Positions 38,707-48,611 of a stretch of 64,000 bases of DNA are shown here, piece after piece; position 1 is the first letter of the stretch; each line of letters opens with the position of its first letter. Source of the DNA: Gilliamella sp. Choc5-1 (GTDB lineage Bacteria > Pseudomonadota > Gammaproteobacteria > Enterobacterales > Orbaceae); NCBI RefSeq assembly GCF_001690595.1, contig NZ_LZHH01000122.1, forward strand, positions 41,097-105,096, read 5' to 3'. A model generated the notes under the pieces. The model ran no database searches and was not told where the DNA came from. It was given only the letters and a program-made list of their open reading frames with translations. The translations under genes and the position numbers were made by a program.

Positions 38707-41361
38707 TTAGCTCATTGCGTCGATGGCATTTATTATTGATTCTCGTAATTGATTACAGGTCATATCATCTAATGCATTATTATATTTACTAGTTAGGATA
38801 AATAAATCTTCAATATGTTCACCAATTGTGGCAATTTTAGCACTACGCAGTGATAAATCTAAATTAGCAAATATCTCACCGACACAAGCTAGTAATCCGG
38901 GTCTATCTAATGCAATAAGTTCCATATACGTTTGTCTTTCATTAAAAGAAGATAAAAAATTAACTTGCGTTGGTACACAAAAAGATTGCAACTTTTTCTT
39001 TGGTGGTTTGATTGATACACCTTGATAAACTGGGCGTTGCAGTGCCTTTTCAAGCGCTTTTATAATGTCTTGATGACGATCTTCTTGCACTGTTTGCCCA
39101 TTTGGTTCAAGTACAATAAATGTATCAAGAGCAAATCCTTTTTTATTAGTGATGATAAGAGCATCGTGAATAGTTAAATTATGCATACTTAATATATTAC
39201 AGACAGTTGCAAATAGATAGGGCCTGTCTGGTGAATAAATAAAAATTTCGCTACCACCATGATATGGGTTTGGATTAATTAACACTAAGGTTTGAGTTAA
39301 ATCATGGTGTAATAAATTTTGGGCATGTACAACAATTTGTTCGGTTGTATAACGCAGAAAGTAGTCAACGCGATAGTTTTGCCAAAAATTCTTGATTTGC
39401 CATTCATCATAATTTTGCTTTAGTAACATGGCTAATGCTTCTTGCTTATGTTGTCTTGCGATATTTCGTTGCTCTGGAATTTGGTGAATACCTGAATCAA
39501 AAGATCGCATTGCGGTAAAATAAAGCTCACGCATTAGGCTTTGCTTCCAACTATTCCAAAGTGTTTCATTAGTTGCACAAACATCGGCAATAGTTAAACA
39601 AAGTAAATATTGTAAACGACGCTTACTTTTTACTAGTTGAATGAATTCTCGAATTACGGCAGGATCTTGCAAATCGCGATTTTGCGCAGTTACAGACATA
39701 AGTAAGTGATAACGCACTAACCAAATAATTAAATCGGTATCTTTGGCATCTAGCTGGTGTAATTGGCAAAATTTTTCAACTAGCTTTGCGCCTATTTCGG
39801 AATGATCACCATGTCGACCTTTACCAATATCATGAAATAATCCTGTGATAATTAGAAGTTCTGGTTTAGATAATTTAGTAAATACGGTTGAACTATTAGG
39901 ATGTTTTTGTTTACCATCATCTGTTTTTAGATTATCTAATTCAATTAGCAATCGAATAGTATGTTCATCAACCGTATAGGCATGAAAAAGATCAAATTGC
40001 ATCATTCCTGCAATATGTTTCCATTCTGGAATATATACGGCCAATATGCCATATTGGTGCATTGGTAAAATAGCTTTCTTTATTGCATCTGGATGTTTGA
40101 TGATCATCATAAAGATTTGTCGAGCTTTAGGATCTTCGCATAGCAAAGTATTCAATTTTTTTCTTGCAGAACGTAGCTGCCTAATAGTATTTGAATAAAG
40201 CCCCGTAATTTGCGGATTAAGCAACATTGTATAAAAAAGCTGCATAATCATAACAGGATCTTTTTTAAAAATCTCATCATCTTTGACATCAATGAGTTTG
40301 TCACGAATTTGAAAATGTTCATCAATATCATAAGGTTTATTTTTTGAATTATGCTCAAGAATAGATTCATAAAATAGCTGTAATAACATTTGATTAAGTT
40401 CGGTAATATTGTGAGCAACGCGATAATAGTCGTGCATCATCTTCTCAACAGGCGCATTACCTTCGCCTTGATAGCCTAACATATTGGCAATGCTTAACTG
40501 ACGATCAAATAGTAGACGATTATCATAACGTGTTATCACACAATGAAGCGCAAAACGCATTCGCCATAAAAATTTACGACACGTTTTGAAGTCTTCAATA
40601 TCTTCAGGCGTTAAATAGTTGAAATCTGCTATTTTTTGTAAAAACTCGCCACCAAAATGGCGGATTGCTATCCATTGAATGATCTGCATGTCTCGCAACC
40701 CACCTGGGCTATTTTTTAAATCAGGCTCTAGATTATAAGAGGTGCTATGATATTGCTTGTGACGCTCTTGTTGTTCTTGAATTTTAGCTTTATAAAATTC
40801 TCGAGATGGCCAGATTTTATCGCTAAAAATTTGCTTGTGTAGTTCATCTAATAGTAATTGATTGCCAGAAATAAGTCTTGATTCAATCAAATTGGTCATA
40901 ATTGATATATCATTTTTTGCTTCTTGTAAGCAAAGTCTTAATGTTCTAACACTATGCCCTATATCTAAATGCAAGTCCCATAACAAACGAACCAAATTGC
41001 CAATCTGTTTTTCAATTTCTTTGGTTAATGGATAATCGCTAAGAATCAAAATATCGATATCTGATAATGGATGCAATTCAGCCCGACCATAACCACCAAC
41101 CGCTACCAATGCAATGCGATTGCGTTTAAAAAAAGAGGAAACATGTTTAGGAATTTGGTAAAAGCGCCATAATCGCTCAAGTAGCTGATCAATAAATTGA
41201 CTACGTAAATGCACTAGCACATCAATATCAACCTGTTGCTTAAATTGCACCATAGACCATTGTTGAAAGGCTTCAAGCTGCTGTTTTAGATAAGTAATAT
41301 TTATCTGATCATCATCAAAATCAAGCTGAGATATAAGGTAAGATAAGCGCTTTTTATTCAT
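38707..41361 (-). CDS. glnD: Bifunctional uridylyltransferase/uridylyl-removing enzyme GlnD
   Basis: GlnD senses glutamine and adds or removes UMP on PII proteins. Domains in order are: nucleotidyltransferase (AVGGYGRAELHPLSDIDILIL, about residues 87-107), the GlnD linker, an HD domain (TGLFHDIGKGRHGDHSEIG, about 500-520) and two C-terminal ACT domains (PYLFATVCNILSMHNLTIHD; LIALDRPGLLACVGEIFANL). Length is 884 aa (E. coli 890). A short hairpin (41414-41431) lies in its 5' region. Confidence 0.95.
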   Translation of the reverse strand: MNKKRLSYLISQLDFDDDQINITYLKQQLEAFQQWSMVQFKQQVDIDVLVHLRSQFIDQLLERLWRFYQIPKHVSSFFKRNRIALVAVGGYGRAELHPLSDIDILILSDYPLTKEIEKQIGNLVRLLWDLHLDIGHSVRTLRLCLQEAKNDISIMTNLIESRLISGNQLLLDELHKQIFSDKIWPSREFYKAKIQEQQERHKQYHSTSYNLEPDLKNSPGGLRDMQIIQWIAIRHFGGEFLQKIADFNYLTPEDIEDFKTCRKFLWRMRFALHCVITRYDNRLLFDRQLSIANMLGYQGEGNAPVEKMMHDYYRVAHNITELNQMLLQLFYESILEHNSKNKPYDIDEHFQIRDKLIDVKDDEIFKKDPVMIMQLFYTMLLNPQITGLYSNTIRQLRSARKKLNTLLCEDPKARQIFMMIIKHPDAIKKAILPMHQYGILAVYIPEWKHIAGMMQFDLFHAYTVDEHTIRLLIELDNLKTDDGKQKHPNSSTVFTKLSKPELLIITGLFHDIGKGRHGDHSEIGAKLVEKFCQLHQLDAKDTDLIIWLVRYHLLMSVTAQNRDLQDPAVIREFIQLVKSKRRLQYLLCLTIADVCATNETLWNSWKQSLMRELYFTAMRSFDSGIHQIPEQRNIARQHKQEALAMLLKQNYDEWQIKNFWQNYRVDYFLRYTTEQIVVHAQNLLHHDLTQTLVLINPNPYHGGSEIFIYSPDRPYLFATVCNILSMHNLTIHDALIITNKKGFALDTFIVLEPNGQTVQEDRHQDIIKALEKALQRPVYQGVSIKPPKKKLQSFCVPTQVNFLSSFNERQTYMELIALDRPGLLACVGEIFANLDLSLRSAKIATIGEHIEDLFILTSKYNNALDDMTCNQLRESIINAIDAMS

Positions 41362-41862
41362 AGCAATAACATTAAAATTAAGGAAATCTGAACAAGATCC
41401 TTACCCGATTTAGTGTTGCTGTCAAGCAACAGTTTATTATTGTAACTACCTATAAAATAGTACAACCCCAAAATAAAAAATAATTCGATCATAAAAAAGC
41501 GGTATTATCTATTTAAAGTACACCAAACATGGTGTATAAAAATCACAAGCAACTTAATCTTAATTGCCATAAGTTAAGTTATTATTGACTTAAACTTCTG
41601 TACTAACTATTATCAATTAAAATTATCCGGTGTTTTAATGATTATTTGAGTATTAAACGCTATCATTGATAAGCATCTACACAAGTAGTTTTTTTAAATG
41701 CTTTAATCATATCGGAAAGTTCTATAATATCAGTGGATATCACAAACATACATATTATCGTATTGCGATTTAAAACATAAATAACCCGTTTAATTCCAAC
41801 CGATTAAGCAGCAATCAAGCTTTGGTTACCAAATAGTTAATAAGCTAGCAGAGAGAATTTTC
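41362..41862. other. Gene-free divergent region between glnD and a DMT transporter
   Basis: These 501 AT-rich bases hold no open frame of note. A hairpin TGTTGCT-GTCA-AGCAACA (41414-41431) lies in the glnD 5' region without a U-tract. Promoters for both divergent genes should be here, but I cannot assign them with confidence. Confidence 0.4.
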
Positions 41863-42759
41863 ATGTTATTTTCAAAAAGAACACAAGGGCACCTTATTGC
41901 ACTGATGACAGTGTTTATTTGGGGAACAACCTTTATTGCGACTAAAATTTTATTAACCGATTTTAAGCCAATTGAAATTTTATTTTTTCGATTTAGTTTG
42001 GGTTATATTGTTCTTTGGATCTTATCACCACATTTTTTTTCTTGGCAGGGTATTAAGCAAGAATTTATGTTTTTATGTGCAGGGCTTTGTGGTGTCACTT
42101 GTTACTTTTTATGTGAAAATATTGCATTAACCTACACAACAGCGTCTAACGTTGGCATCATTACCACTTTAGCGCCAATATTTACTGCCATATTATCAAT
42201 ATTTTTTTTAAAAGTCGAAACACCACCTAAGCGTTTTTATATTGGTTGTTTATTTGCCGTTGTAGGTGTTGGCCTAATTAGTTTTAATGGGCAGTTTGTA
42301 CTTTCGCTCAATCCTCTTGGCGATTTGCTCACTATGTTGGCTTGTTTGTTTTGGGCGTGCTATTCGATTTTAACAAAAAAAAGTAGTAATTATGGTTACA
42401 ATACGATTTTGTTAACAAGACGATTCTTTTTTTATGGTTTGATATTGATGTTTCCTGTGTTGTCTTTCTTTGATTTTGAATGGAATTTATCTCGTTTTAC
42501 TTCTCCTATCAATTTGCTCAACATGCTATTTTTGGGTATTGGTGCTTCAGCAATTTGTTTTGCTTCTTGGAATTATGCTGTTAAATTAGTGGGTGCAGTT
42601 AAGATTAGTATCTATTTATATTTAGTGCCGATTCTTACCATTATTGCGGCTGTAGTTATTTTGAATGAGCCTTTTACTTGGATTGCAACTATAGGCACAT
42701 TCTTTACACTCTGCGGTGTATTATTGTCAGAAGGAAAAATCCGCATAAAAAGAAACTAA
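41863..42759 (+). CDS. EamA/DMT family transporter
   Basis: The 298-residue membrane protein has ten hydrophobic segments arranged as two EamA repeats (first repeat MTVFIWGTTFIATKILL..., second LACLFWACYSILTKK...). The substrate cannot be told; the family exports amino acids, amines and similar metabolites. It is less like RhtA than the protein at 31963-32835. A short hairpin follows, before the convergent mprF-like gene. Confidence 0.82.
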   Translation: MLFSKRTQGHLIALMTVFIWGTTFIATKILLTDFKPIEILFFRFSLGYIVLWILSPHFFSWQGIKQEFMFLCAGLCGVTCYFLCENIALTYTTASNVGIITTLAPIFTAILSIFFLKVETPPKRFYIGCLFAVVGVGLISFNGQFVLSLNPLGDLLTMLACLFWACYSILTKKSSNYGYNTILLTRRFFFYGLILMFPVLSFFDFEWNLSRFTSPINLLNMLFLGIGASAICFASWNYAVKLVGAVKISIYLYLVPILTIIAAVVILNEPFTWIATIGTFFTLCGVLLSEGKIRIKRN

Positions 42760-42770
42760 TACTTATAAAA

Positions 42771-42800
42771 AGCCCAAAGACACATGATAGCTTTGGGTTT
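42771..42800. terminator. Weak hairpin terminator between convergent genes
   Basis: CCCAAAG pairs with CTTTGGG around an 11-base loop, with A-rich sequence on the left and TTT on the right. It may serve both the transporter and the convergent mprF-acvB frame; the U-tracts are short. Confidence 0.45.
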
Positions 42801-42834
42801 GAAAACGGTTTTTATATTTAAGATGGTTAGTTAA

Positions 42835-45800
42835 TTATTGCGCCCTTTTGTCAATTGCATCCATAATAATTTTCCCAAGGTGTTGGTAATTTTCATCAAA
42901 ATGATGTCCCCCCGGTAATTTGAATGCTTCACCTTTCATTTCAGGTTGTAAACATCCGGTTTCGTCTTTTTCTTCTTCGCCATAAATGCAAAATAGTTTG
43001 CTAGCTGGGATTTTGCTGATTTCTGGACCAGTTTTTATTTCAGTACCTGACTGACCAAGCCAACCACTGATTTCGATTTCAAAATTAGCATCTTTTGAAA
43101 AGGCGATCATCACAATGGCTTGAACACTATTTTGATCTGTAGGTGATAACCGGTTATAAAGTGACGGTAAAATGTCACCTCCAAATGAATAGCCTGTAAG
43201 TACAAAACGAGTTGTTCCCCACTTTTCACGATATTGTTGCATCAAATAGCTGAGATCTTTGGCGCTACGCTCAACTGAACGGTGTTGCCAAAATAATTTT
43301 AATGCATCAACACCCACAACAGAATAACCGTTTGAAGCCATGTATTCGGCTGATACTTTATCTAAATCGCGCCAACCACCATCACCTGAATAATAAAGCG
43401 TCACCGTATTTGGATGAACTTCTTTGGTGGTTGCAGGTAATTCAATAACAGGTAGCTGCTCATGTTTGCCAAATAGAACTGATGCAAGATGCAGGCTTAA
43501 TAGTTCAACTGGTGATGCTTGATATTCGCCAATTGATGTGGTGACAGCGATCTTCTTTTGTTGCCGCGGAAAGACTGCAACTTCTTCTTCAGGTGGATTA
43601 TTCCAAATTACTTGCCATGTTCCATGGTTTGCTTGAGTTGGCAATGGATCATCGCAATCTTTATGATCTAATATAAATTCTATTGATAACGCTTTTGCAT
43701 CGTCACGTTGTTGCTCGGCCAACCATCGATAAGCAAAAGTAGCGCCCTCGCGCATTCCTGCAACAGCAAAATCAGACTCACCCAATATTTTTACTGCTTG
43801 GTTAAATCGGTTTTGTTGTTCGGCACAACTTGCTTGTGGTTTTAGTTCAAATTGAACTAGTTTTGCTCCCATTTTTTTAGATAACTCTAAAAGTGTTTGT
43901 TCGGTAAAATGATTTTCATTAGTAGCAATAATTATCGCTGCGGCTTCAGCTGTTTGTTTAGGAGTTGCTGATATTAGTGAAAAATCATTGCTAATTGTTA
44001 TCGTTTTTACTGATGCGCTGCTTTGATTTTTTACCCAATCCCAACCAATAAAGGCCAGTAATGTTATGAGTATTATGATTATTAGCAATAAAATATAGCG
44101 TAAAAGTTTTTTCATATTATGGTTTCTTACTTTTTTTAGTCCTGTTATTCCACCTGAAATGAGCATGGTTGTGTCAATGATCGCAACTAAAGGATCAAGC
44201 CCTGCTGGAACGGCCATATAACGGGGTTCCCAATGTGTTGCAAACTTCTCTTTAAAGCGCCGTAATCCTTGGAAATTATAAAAACGCCCACCTCGACGAA
44301 ACACTAATGCTCCAAGTCTTTGAATCATTGGTGCACCACGACGACGTTGCATTCCGGCAAGTGGCACCATTCCTAAACTAAAGTATTTAAAGCCTTTTTC
44401 TTGATAGTGTAAAATCAAACCGACCATCAAAAATTCCATTGTTAATTTGGGTATATCTTGCACAACGCGCATTAAGTCGATACTGGCCGAATAGTTTTGC
44501 TCTGTTTCTAACAAATTAACAAAAGCAATAATTCGACCTTCATATTCAATAGCTGCGATTGTAAAATTATCTAAATATTGTTTAGAAAACGCCCCTAACG
44601 AAAAGCCTTTTTCGTTTGAATTTTTGTTTTTAAGCCAAGCATCAGATACCGCTTTTAACTCATCAAGCGGTGCCGTTTTTGGTGGGTAGAATTTTAAAGA
44701 AAGGCCATCGCGTTGACCACGATTCCATGTATAGCGAAGATCTTTATAAATTTTTGATGTTAAATCAAATATTTTTAAGTTAACTAATGCTTCTTCACCA
44801 AGTTTAACTGTGCGCAAACCAATATCCATATAAAAAGGCAGATTGGCTGCTTTGACTTGATAAAACACTGGGCGCAGGTGATGTTCGTCACATAAATCAC
44901 GAAACGACCAAATCAAATCGGCTTTTTCGGCGTTATCACCTATTGGATCATAAAGCGCGACCATGCTTCGTCTACGTCTTGCGTACATAATAAATGCGCT
45001 TTGGTTGGCATTGAAAAGTAATGATTTATCACCACTCATAGCAAGCCCACCTTCAGGCTGTTTTGAACCTAAAATAATTTTGTAGGCTTTGTTAAGCTGT
45101 TCGTCGCTTGGTGTGTTTAAAATAGGTAATGCTGGGCGGAAAATCCAAAATAGCATCACACAACTTAATAAAATAAAGCTCCCTAACGCTGCTCGTAGCG
45201 CACGAGGAACTTTGCTATCTAACTCAAATTGCCACCATAATGCGTGGCTATAAGGAACATCTTGATAGATGAATAATATTACCCAGACAAAAAGGGCAAT
45301 CATGCAAAAACAAATAGCAAAAAAATGAAAAGAAAACGGTATGATAATCAAGCGGCTTTTTCGATAAAAAGCATGTCTAAAATGGATTAATAAGAGGGTA
45401 ACCAATAATAATATGCCTGCTTCTATCCAGTGTAATCCTCGTAGTAATGAAAGCACACTCCCCATCAGTAATAATATGACTGACACGCCCCAAGCTGAAA
45501 ACAATCGACGGCGAAGCCCCATTGCAAGTAATAAACATAAAATACCAATTAAGCTAGCACTTAGGTGTGCAATATTAATCACTTTTTTGGGTATAAAAGT
45601 ACTGACTAGTTGATGATTAAACCCAGGTAAGACACTTGAAAACATCATCACAACACCCGCAAAAAATACTGTCACAGCCATAACAGTAGCGGCAATGCCT
45701 GTTTCGGTTTGTTTAGCTTGTGGCGCTACTAAAAATGTTTTTCCTTCGTTTGCGAGTAATAAAATAGTGGCAGGAATAAGAGGCAGTAAAATATAAATAA

Positions 45801-46719
45801 TACGGTAAATAAGTAGGGCAACTGTTAATGATGCGGTTCCAATTTCTGATGATAATACCGCTAACATAATGGCTTCAAATACACCTACACCACCAGGCAC
45901 ATGACTTAATACTCCTGCAACTAATGCGAGGATATAAATCATAATAAAAGTGAAAAAATTAGGTTGTATAGGCAACAAAAAGTAGAGTATAGCGCCGGCT
46001 AAAATAGCATCAAATAATGTAATAACAAGTTGGCAGCTTGCTAAACGCATGTTAGGTAAACGAATAGTCCATCGAAATAATTTAAATAATCGGGTGTCTT
46101 TATTTGGCTCTTGTGGCAATCGGTGGCAATATAAAAAAGCGAGTAATAAAGCATAGATGCTAAATACGCTGCCTGCTGTTAACCATACCCCACTTTTTGT
46201 TATATGAAGCGCTAACATGGTTTGATGGGGGTGAATAAGAGCGGCGATTGCAGCAAATAATGGTAATGAAAAGCCTAATGATAATGTCACAAAAAACGAC
46301 ATTCTAGCCACGTCGATGGTGGTTAAACCTTGTTTAAAGTAAAGACGACAACGCACCGCACCACCAGATAATGCCGATAGCCCGATTGCATTACCAATGG
46401 CCGAAGCACAAATTCCACCACTAATAATTGTTGAGGGTTTTAATTTAACACCGGCATAACGGGCAGCCGACCATTCGTAACAAATTAACATTAAGTAGCT
46501 GCCTATCGCACATAGGCTTGAAAATACAATTGCATGTGCTGGCAGGTGATTTATAGCATATTTTAACTCGTTAAGGTTGATTTCCTTAAGTAAGTGCCAA
46601 CACACAACAAGCGCAATAAAAAAGATAGATAGGCCAAATAGTAAAGCTAAAAATTGGCGATAGCGGGTGAAGTATTCTATGAACTGCCAAGGCAAAACTT
46701 TACGCGCTGATATTTTCAC
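42835..46719 (-). CDS. mprF: MprF-like aminoacyl-phosphatidylglycerol synthase/flippase fused in frame to an AcvB/VirJ-type hydrolase
   Basis: One 1294-codon frame with GTG start. Residues 1 to about 868 are MprF-like: many membrane helices including LSGGAVRCRLYFKQGL and HVPGGVGVFEAIML (flippase), then a DUF2156 synthase domain (FSLGAFSKQYLDNF, FSLGMVPLAGMQRRRG, FYNFQGLRRFKEKF). From Met869 (MKKLLRYILLLIIIILITLL) begins what looks like a complete AcvB/VirJ protein of 426 residues, with its own signal or anchor segment and an alpha/beta-hydrolase site (TGYSFGGDILPSL, Ser1178). The two families are normally separate neighbouring genes: synthase and periplasmic aminoacyl-PG hydrolase (lpiA-acvB in Agrobacterium, PA0920-PA0919 in Pseudomonas). 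The join follows an A7 tract (44131-44137); one base more or less would end the first protein just before Met869. It may therefore be two genes. Confidence 0.85.
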   Translation of the reverse strand: MKISARKVLPWQFIEYFTRYRQFLALLFGLSIFFIALVVCWHLLKEINLNELKYAINHLPAHAIVFSSLCAIGSYLMLICYEWSAARYAGVKLKPSTIISGGICASAIGNAIGLSALSGGAVRCRLYFKQGLTTIDVARMSFFVTLSLGFSLPLFAAIAALIHPHQTMLALHITKSGVWLTAGSVFSIYALLLAFLYCHRLPQEPNKDTRLFKLFRWTIRLPNMRLASCQLVITLFDAILAGAILYFLLPIQPNFFTFIMIYILALVAGVLSHVPGGVGVFEAIMLAVLSSEIGTASLTVALLIYRIIYILLPLIPATILLLANEGKTFLVAPQAKQTETGIAATVMAVTVFFAGVVMMFSSVLPGFNHQLVSTFIPKKVINIAHLSASLIGILCLLLAMGLRRRLFSAWGVSVILLLMGSVLSLLRGLHWIEAGILLLVTLLLIHFRHAFYRKSRLIIIPFSFHFFAICFCMIALFVWVILFIYQDVPYSHALWWQFELDSKVPRALRAALGSFILLSCVMLFWIFRPALPILNTPSDEQLNKAYKIILGSKQPEGGLAMSGDKSLLFNANQSAFIMYARRRRSMVALYDPIGDNAEKADLIWSFRDLCDEHHLRPVFYQVKAANLPFYMDIGLRTVKLGEEALVNLKIFDLTSKIYKDLRYTWNRGQRDGLSLKFYPPKTAPLDELKAVSDAWLKNKNSNEKGFSLGAFSKQYLDNFTIAAIEYEGRIIAFVNLLETEQNYSASIDLMRVVQDIPKLTMEFLMVGLILHYQEKGFKYFSLGMVPLAGMQRRRGAPMIQRLGALVFRRGGRFYNFQGLRRFKEKFATHWEPRYMAVPAGLDPLVAIIDTTMLISGGITGLKKVRNHNMKKLLRYILLLIIIILITLLAFIGWDWVKNQSSASVKTITISNDFSLISATPKQTAEAAAIIIATNENHFTEQTLLELSKKMGAKLVQFELKPQASCAEQQNRFNQAVKILGESDFAVAGMREGATFAYRWLAEQQRDDAKALSIEFILDHKDCDDPLPTQANHGTWQVIWNNPPEEEVAVFPRQQKKIAVTTSIGEYQASPVELLSLHLASVLFGKHEQLPVIELPATTKEVHPNTVTLYYSGDGGWRDLDKVSAEYMASNGYSVVGVDALKLFWQHRSVERSAKDLSYLMQQYREKWGTTRFVLTGYSFGGDILPSLYNRLSPTDQNSVQAIVMIAFSKDANFEIEISGWLGQSGTEIKTGPEISKIPASKLFCIYGEEEKDETGCLQPEMKGEAFKLPGGHHFDENYQHLGKIIMDAIDKRAQ

Positions 46720-47072
46720 TTAATCAACTCCAATATTTGCTTTAATAATATTTTTATCTGCGCATTTTACCTGCCCAATCTCGTTAAAACAATCATGAAT
46801 GTATAAAAAATAGCCTCATTAAATTTCTTTTGATTTATGTTTTCAGATTCTTGACATTTTTAATATAAATAGTTAACAGTTTGTTTATTTATATAATATA
46901 GAGATATCAGCCTAAAACGACAAGAAAGGAAACTATAAATAAATGCTATTAAAACGATAAAAACCCTATCACAATGATATGCAAATAGCTAAGATGAGTT
47001 ATTCATCCTAAATGGGGATTGAGTTACTATGTTTAGTAAAGTATTTACTAACTATTTTTGGACCGAAATAAG
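46720..47072. other. Gene-free divergent region before the HD hydrolase gene
   Basis: About 350 AT-rich bases. TTGACA at 46851-46856 is a good -35 match, but no convincing -10 follows at 16-18 bases. No repeats shared with other parts of the window were seen. Confidence 0.35.
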
Positions 47073-47753
47073 ATGAATAAATTACCAAATACGCAATTAA
47101 CTCAGCAACAGCAAAAAATGGTTTTGAATATCCAATCTTTTGTAAAGCAAAAACTTGCCGATGATTTTACAGGTCATGATATGGCGCATATTGAACGAGT
47201 GGTGAGATTGGCTGAGCAAATTTTGCAACATGAACCCAAGGCTAACTGTTTTATTGTGATTGTAAGTGCTTATTTACATGATATTATTGATGACAAAGTG
47301 GTTGACGATGTTAACCAAGCTATGATTGAACTACGTCAGTATCTAATATCGCTAGCTTTGACTGATAACGACATTGAGCTGATTTTTGCTATTATCGAAA
47401 ACATGTCATACCGAAAAAATCTTACCAATAAGAAAACGTTATCGCTTGAAGGCCAAATTGTGCAAGACGCCGACCGTTTAGATGCCTTAGGGGCAATTGG
47501 TATTGGGCGAACTTTCTATTATGGTGGAAATAAACATAATGTAATGCACGATCCATCAATCCCACCAAGAACGTCAATGACAGAACAGAGCTATAAACAA
47601 CCTAATACTGTCATTAATCACTTTTACGAAAAACTTTTTTTACTTAAAGATATGATAAATACACCGGCGGCTAAAAAAATGGCTGAACAACGACATCACT
47701 TTTTAGTTCAATTTGTTGCCCAGTTTGAAAACGAGTGGTTAGGTAAAAGTTGA
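47073..47753 (+). CDS. HD-domain phosphohydrolase (YedJ/YpgQ-like)
   Basis: The 226-residue protein carries the HD metal site: His in GHDMAHIERVVRLA, the HD pair in YLHDIIDDKV, and Asp in IVQDADRLDALGAIGIGRTF. This layout matches YedJ/YpgQ-type hydrolases, some of which act on nucleotides. ATG 47073 is the family-like start; an in-frame TTG 15 bases upstream is less likely. The substrate is unknown. Confidence 0.8.
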   Translation: MNKLPNTQLTQQQQKMVLNIQSFVKQKLADDFTGHDMAHIERVVRLAEQILQHEPKANCFIVIVSAYLHDIIDDKVVDDVNQAMIELRQYLISLALTDNDIELIFAIIENMSYRKNLTNKKTLSLEGQIVQDADRLDALGAIGIGRTFYYGGNKHNVMHDPSIPPRTSMTEQSYKQPNTVINHFYEKLFLLKDMINTPAAKKMAEQRHHFLVQFVAQFENEWLGKS

Positions 47754-48306
47754 CTATTCGCTTTTTATCGTTGAGTTAAGTAAGTAGGCATTAACTAACT
47801 TAGAAACTAATTTTAATCAGTCTTTAAATAGCTATCCCTTTGCACAATTAAAAATGTACTGGCGCACCGGCACACTACAGCAGAATTGAAACGTTCCTAA
47901 TCATTCCATCAAAGGCATAATCAATTTATGCTTGAACAATAATGTTTAGTTTATGCTGATATCCATTGTGTTTTTAACTTATGAAATAAGTTTTTAGCCA
48001 CTGAATTTAAAATTGAAACGGTATAGAGTCCTGAATATTTTTTACAAAACTAGGCAACTAAAATAAAAACAAATAATAAAAGCAAAATGGTGAAACACGC
48101 ATTACATCTGCTTTAACATCCAAAGATAGGCTTATATAAAATTCGTGTAATCGGTAAAACGGCTAGAGCTAAAAAATCATTTAAAAAAAGAGAGAATTGT
48201 TTTAATGTTGGCAGTGATAAAATTTACTCGATAATTTTTGAAGATGCTATTATAGTTAGCTCAATAAATCTTATTAAATTGTCCAGTTTTTATTCAAGGG
48301 GGTGTT
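47754..48306. other. Gene-free region with repeat and decayed sequence
   Basis: These 553 bases contain copy B of the 32-bp repeat (48018-48049). An open plus-strand stretch of about 45 codons (about 48130-48265, with KIRVIGKTARAKKSFKKR) has no start or ribosome site that I can support. It looks like a decayed insertion site. Confidence 0.4.
48018..48049. repeat. 32-bp dispersed repeat, copy B
   Basis: It is identical to 282-313 except for one base (GAGTCC against GACTCC) and in the same orientation, about 47.7 kb away. Confidence 0.6.
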
Positions 48307-48576
48307 ATGAAAACCATTCTAACGGTTATCGGTAAGGATCAAACCGGCATTATTGCAGGTATTAGCCAGAAATTATATGAATTAGACATTAATATTTTAG
48401 ATGTCAGCCAAACTATCATGGATGAATATTTCACAATGATTATGTTACTTGATTTATCCAAAGTTAATATTTCATTTGATGAAGCAAAAACAGCACTTAT
48501 TCAAACAGGCGATAACCTTAAAGTAAAAGTGAATCTACAGCGAGAAGAAATTTTTGAAGCCATGCATCGTTTATAA
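48307..48576 (+). CDS. ACT-domain protein (UPF0237)
   Basis: The 89-residue product is essentially one ACT domain: MKTILTVIGKDQTGIIAGISQKLYELDINILDVSQTIM. ACT domains bind amino acids or related small ligands. It is preceded by AAGGGGGTG and followed after 35 bases by the DUF711 gene. In many Firmicutes the same two families are adjacent, which supports a joint but undefined role. Confidence 0.85.
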   Translation: MKTILTVIGKDQTGIIAGISQKLYELDINILDVSQTIMDEYFTMIMLLDLSKVNISFDEAKTALIQTGDNLKVKVNLQREEIFEAMHRL

Positions 48577-48611
48577 TCTAATTTTTATACTTTTTAATAA
48601 GGATAATACCA

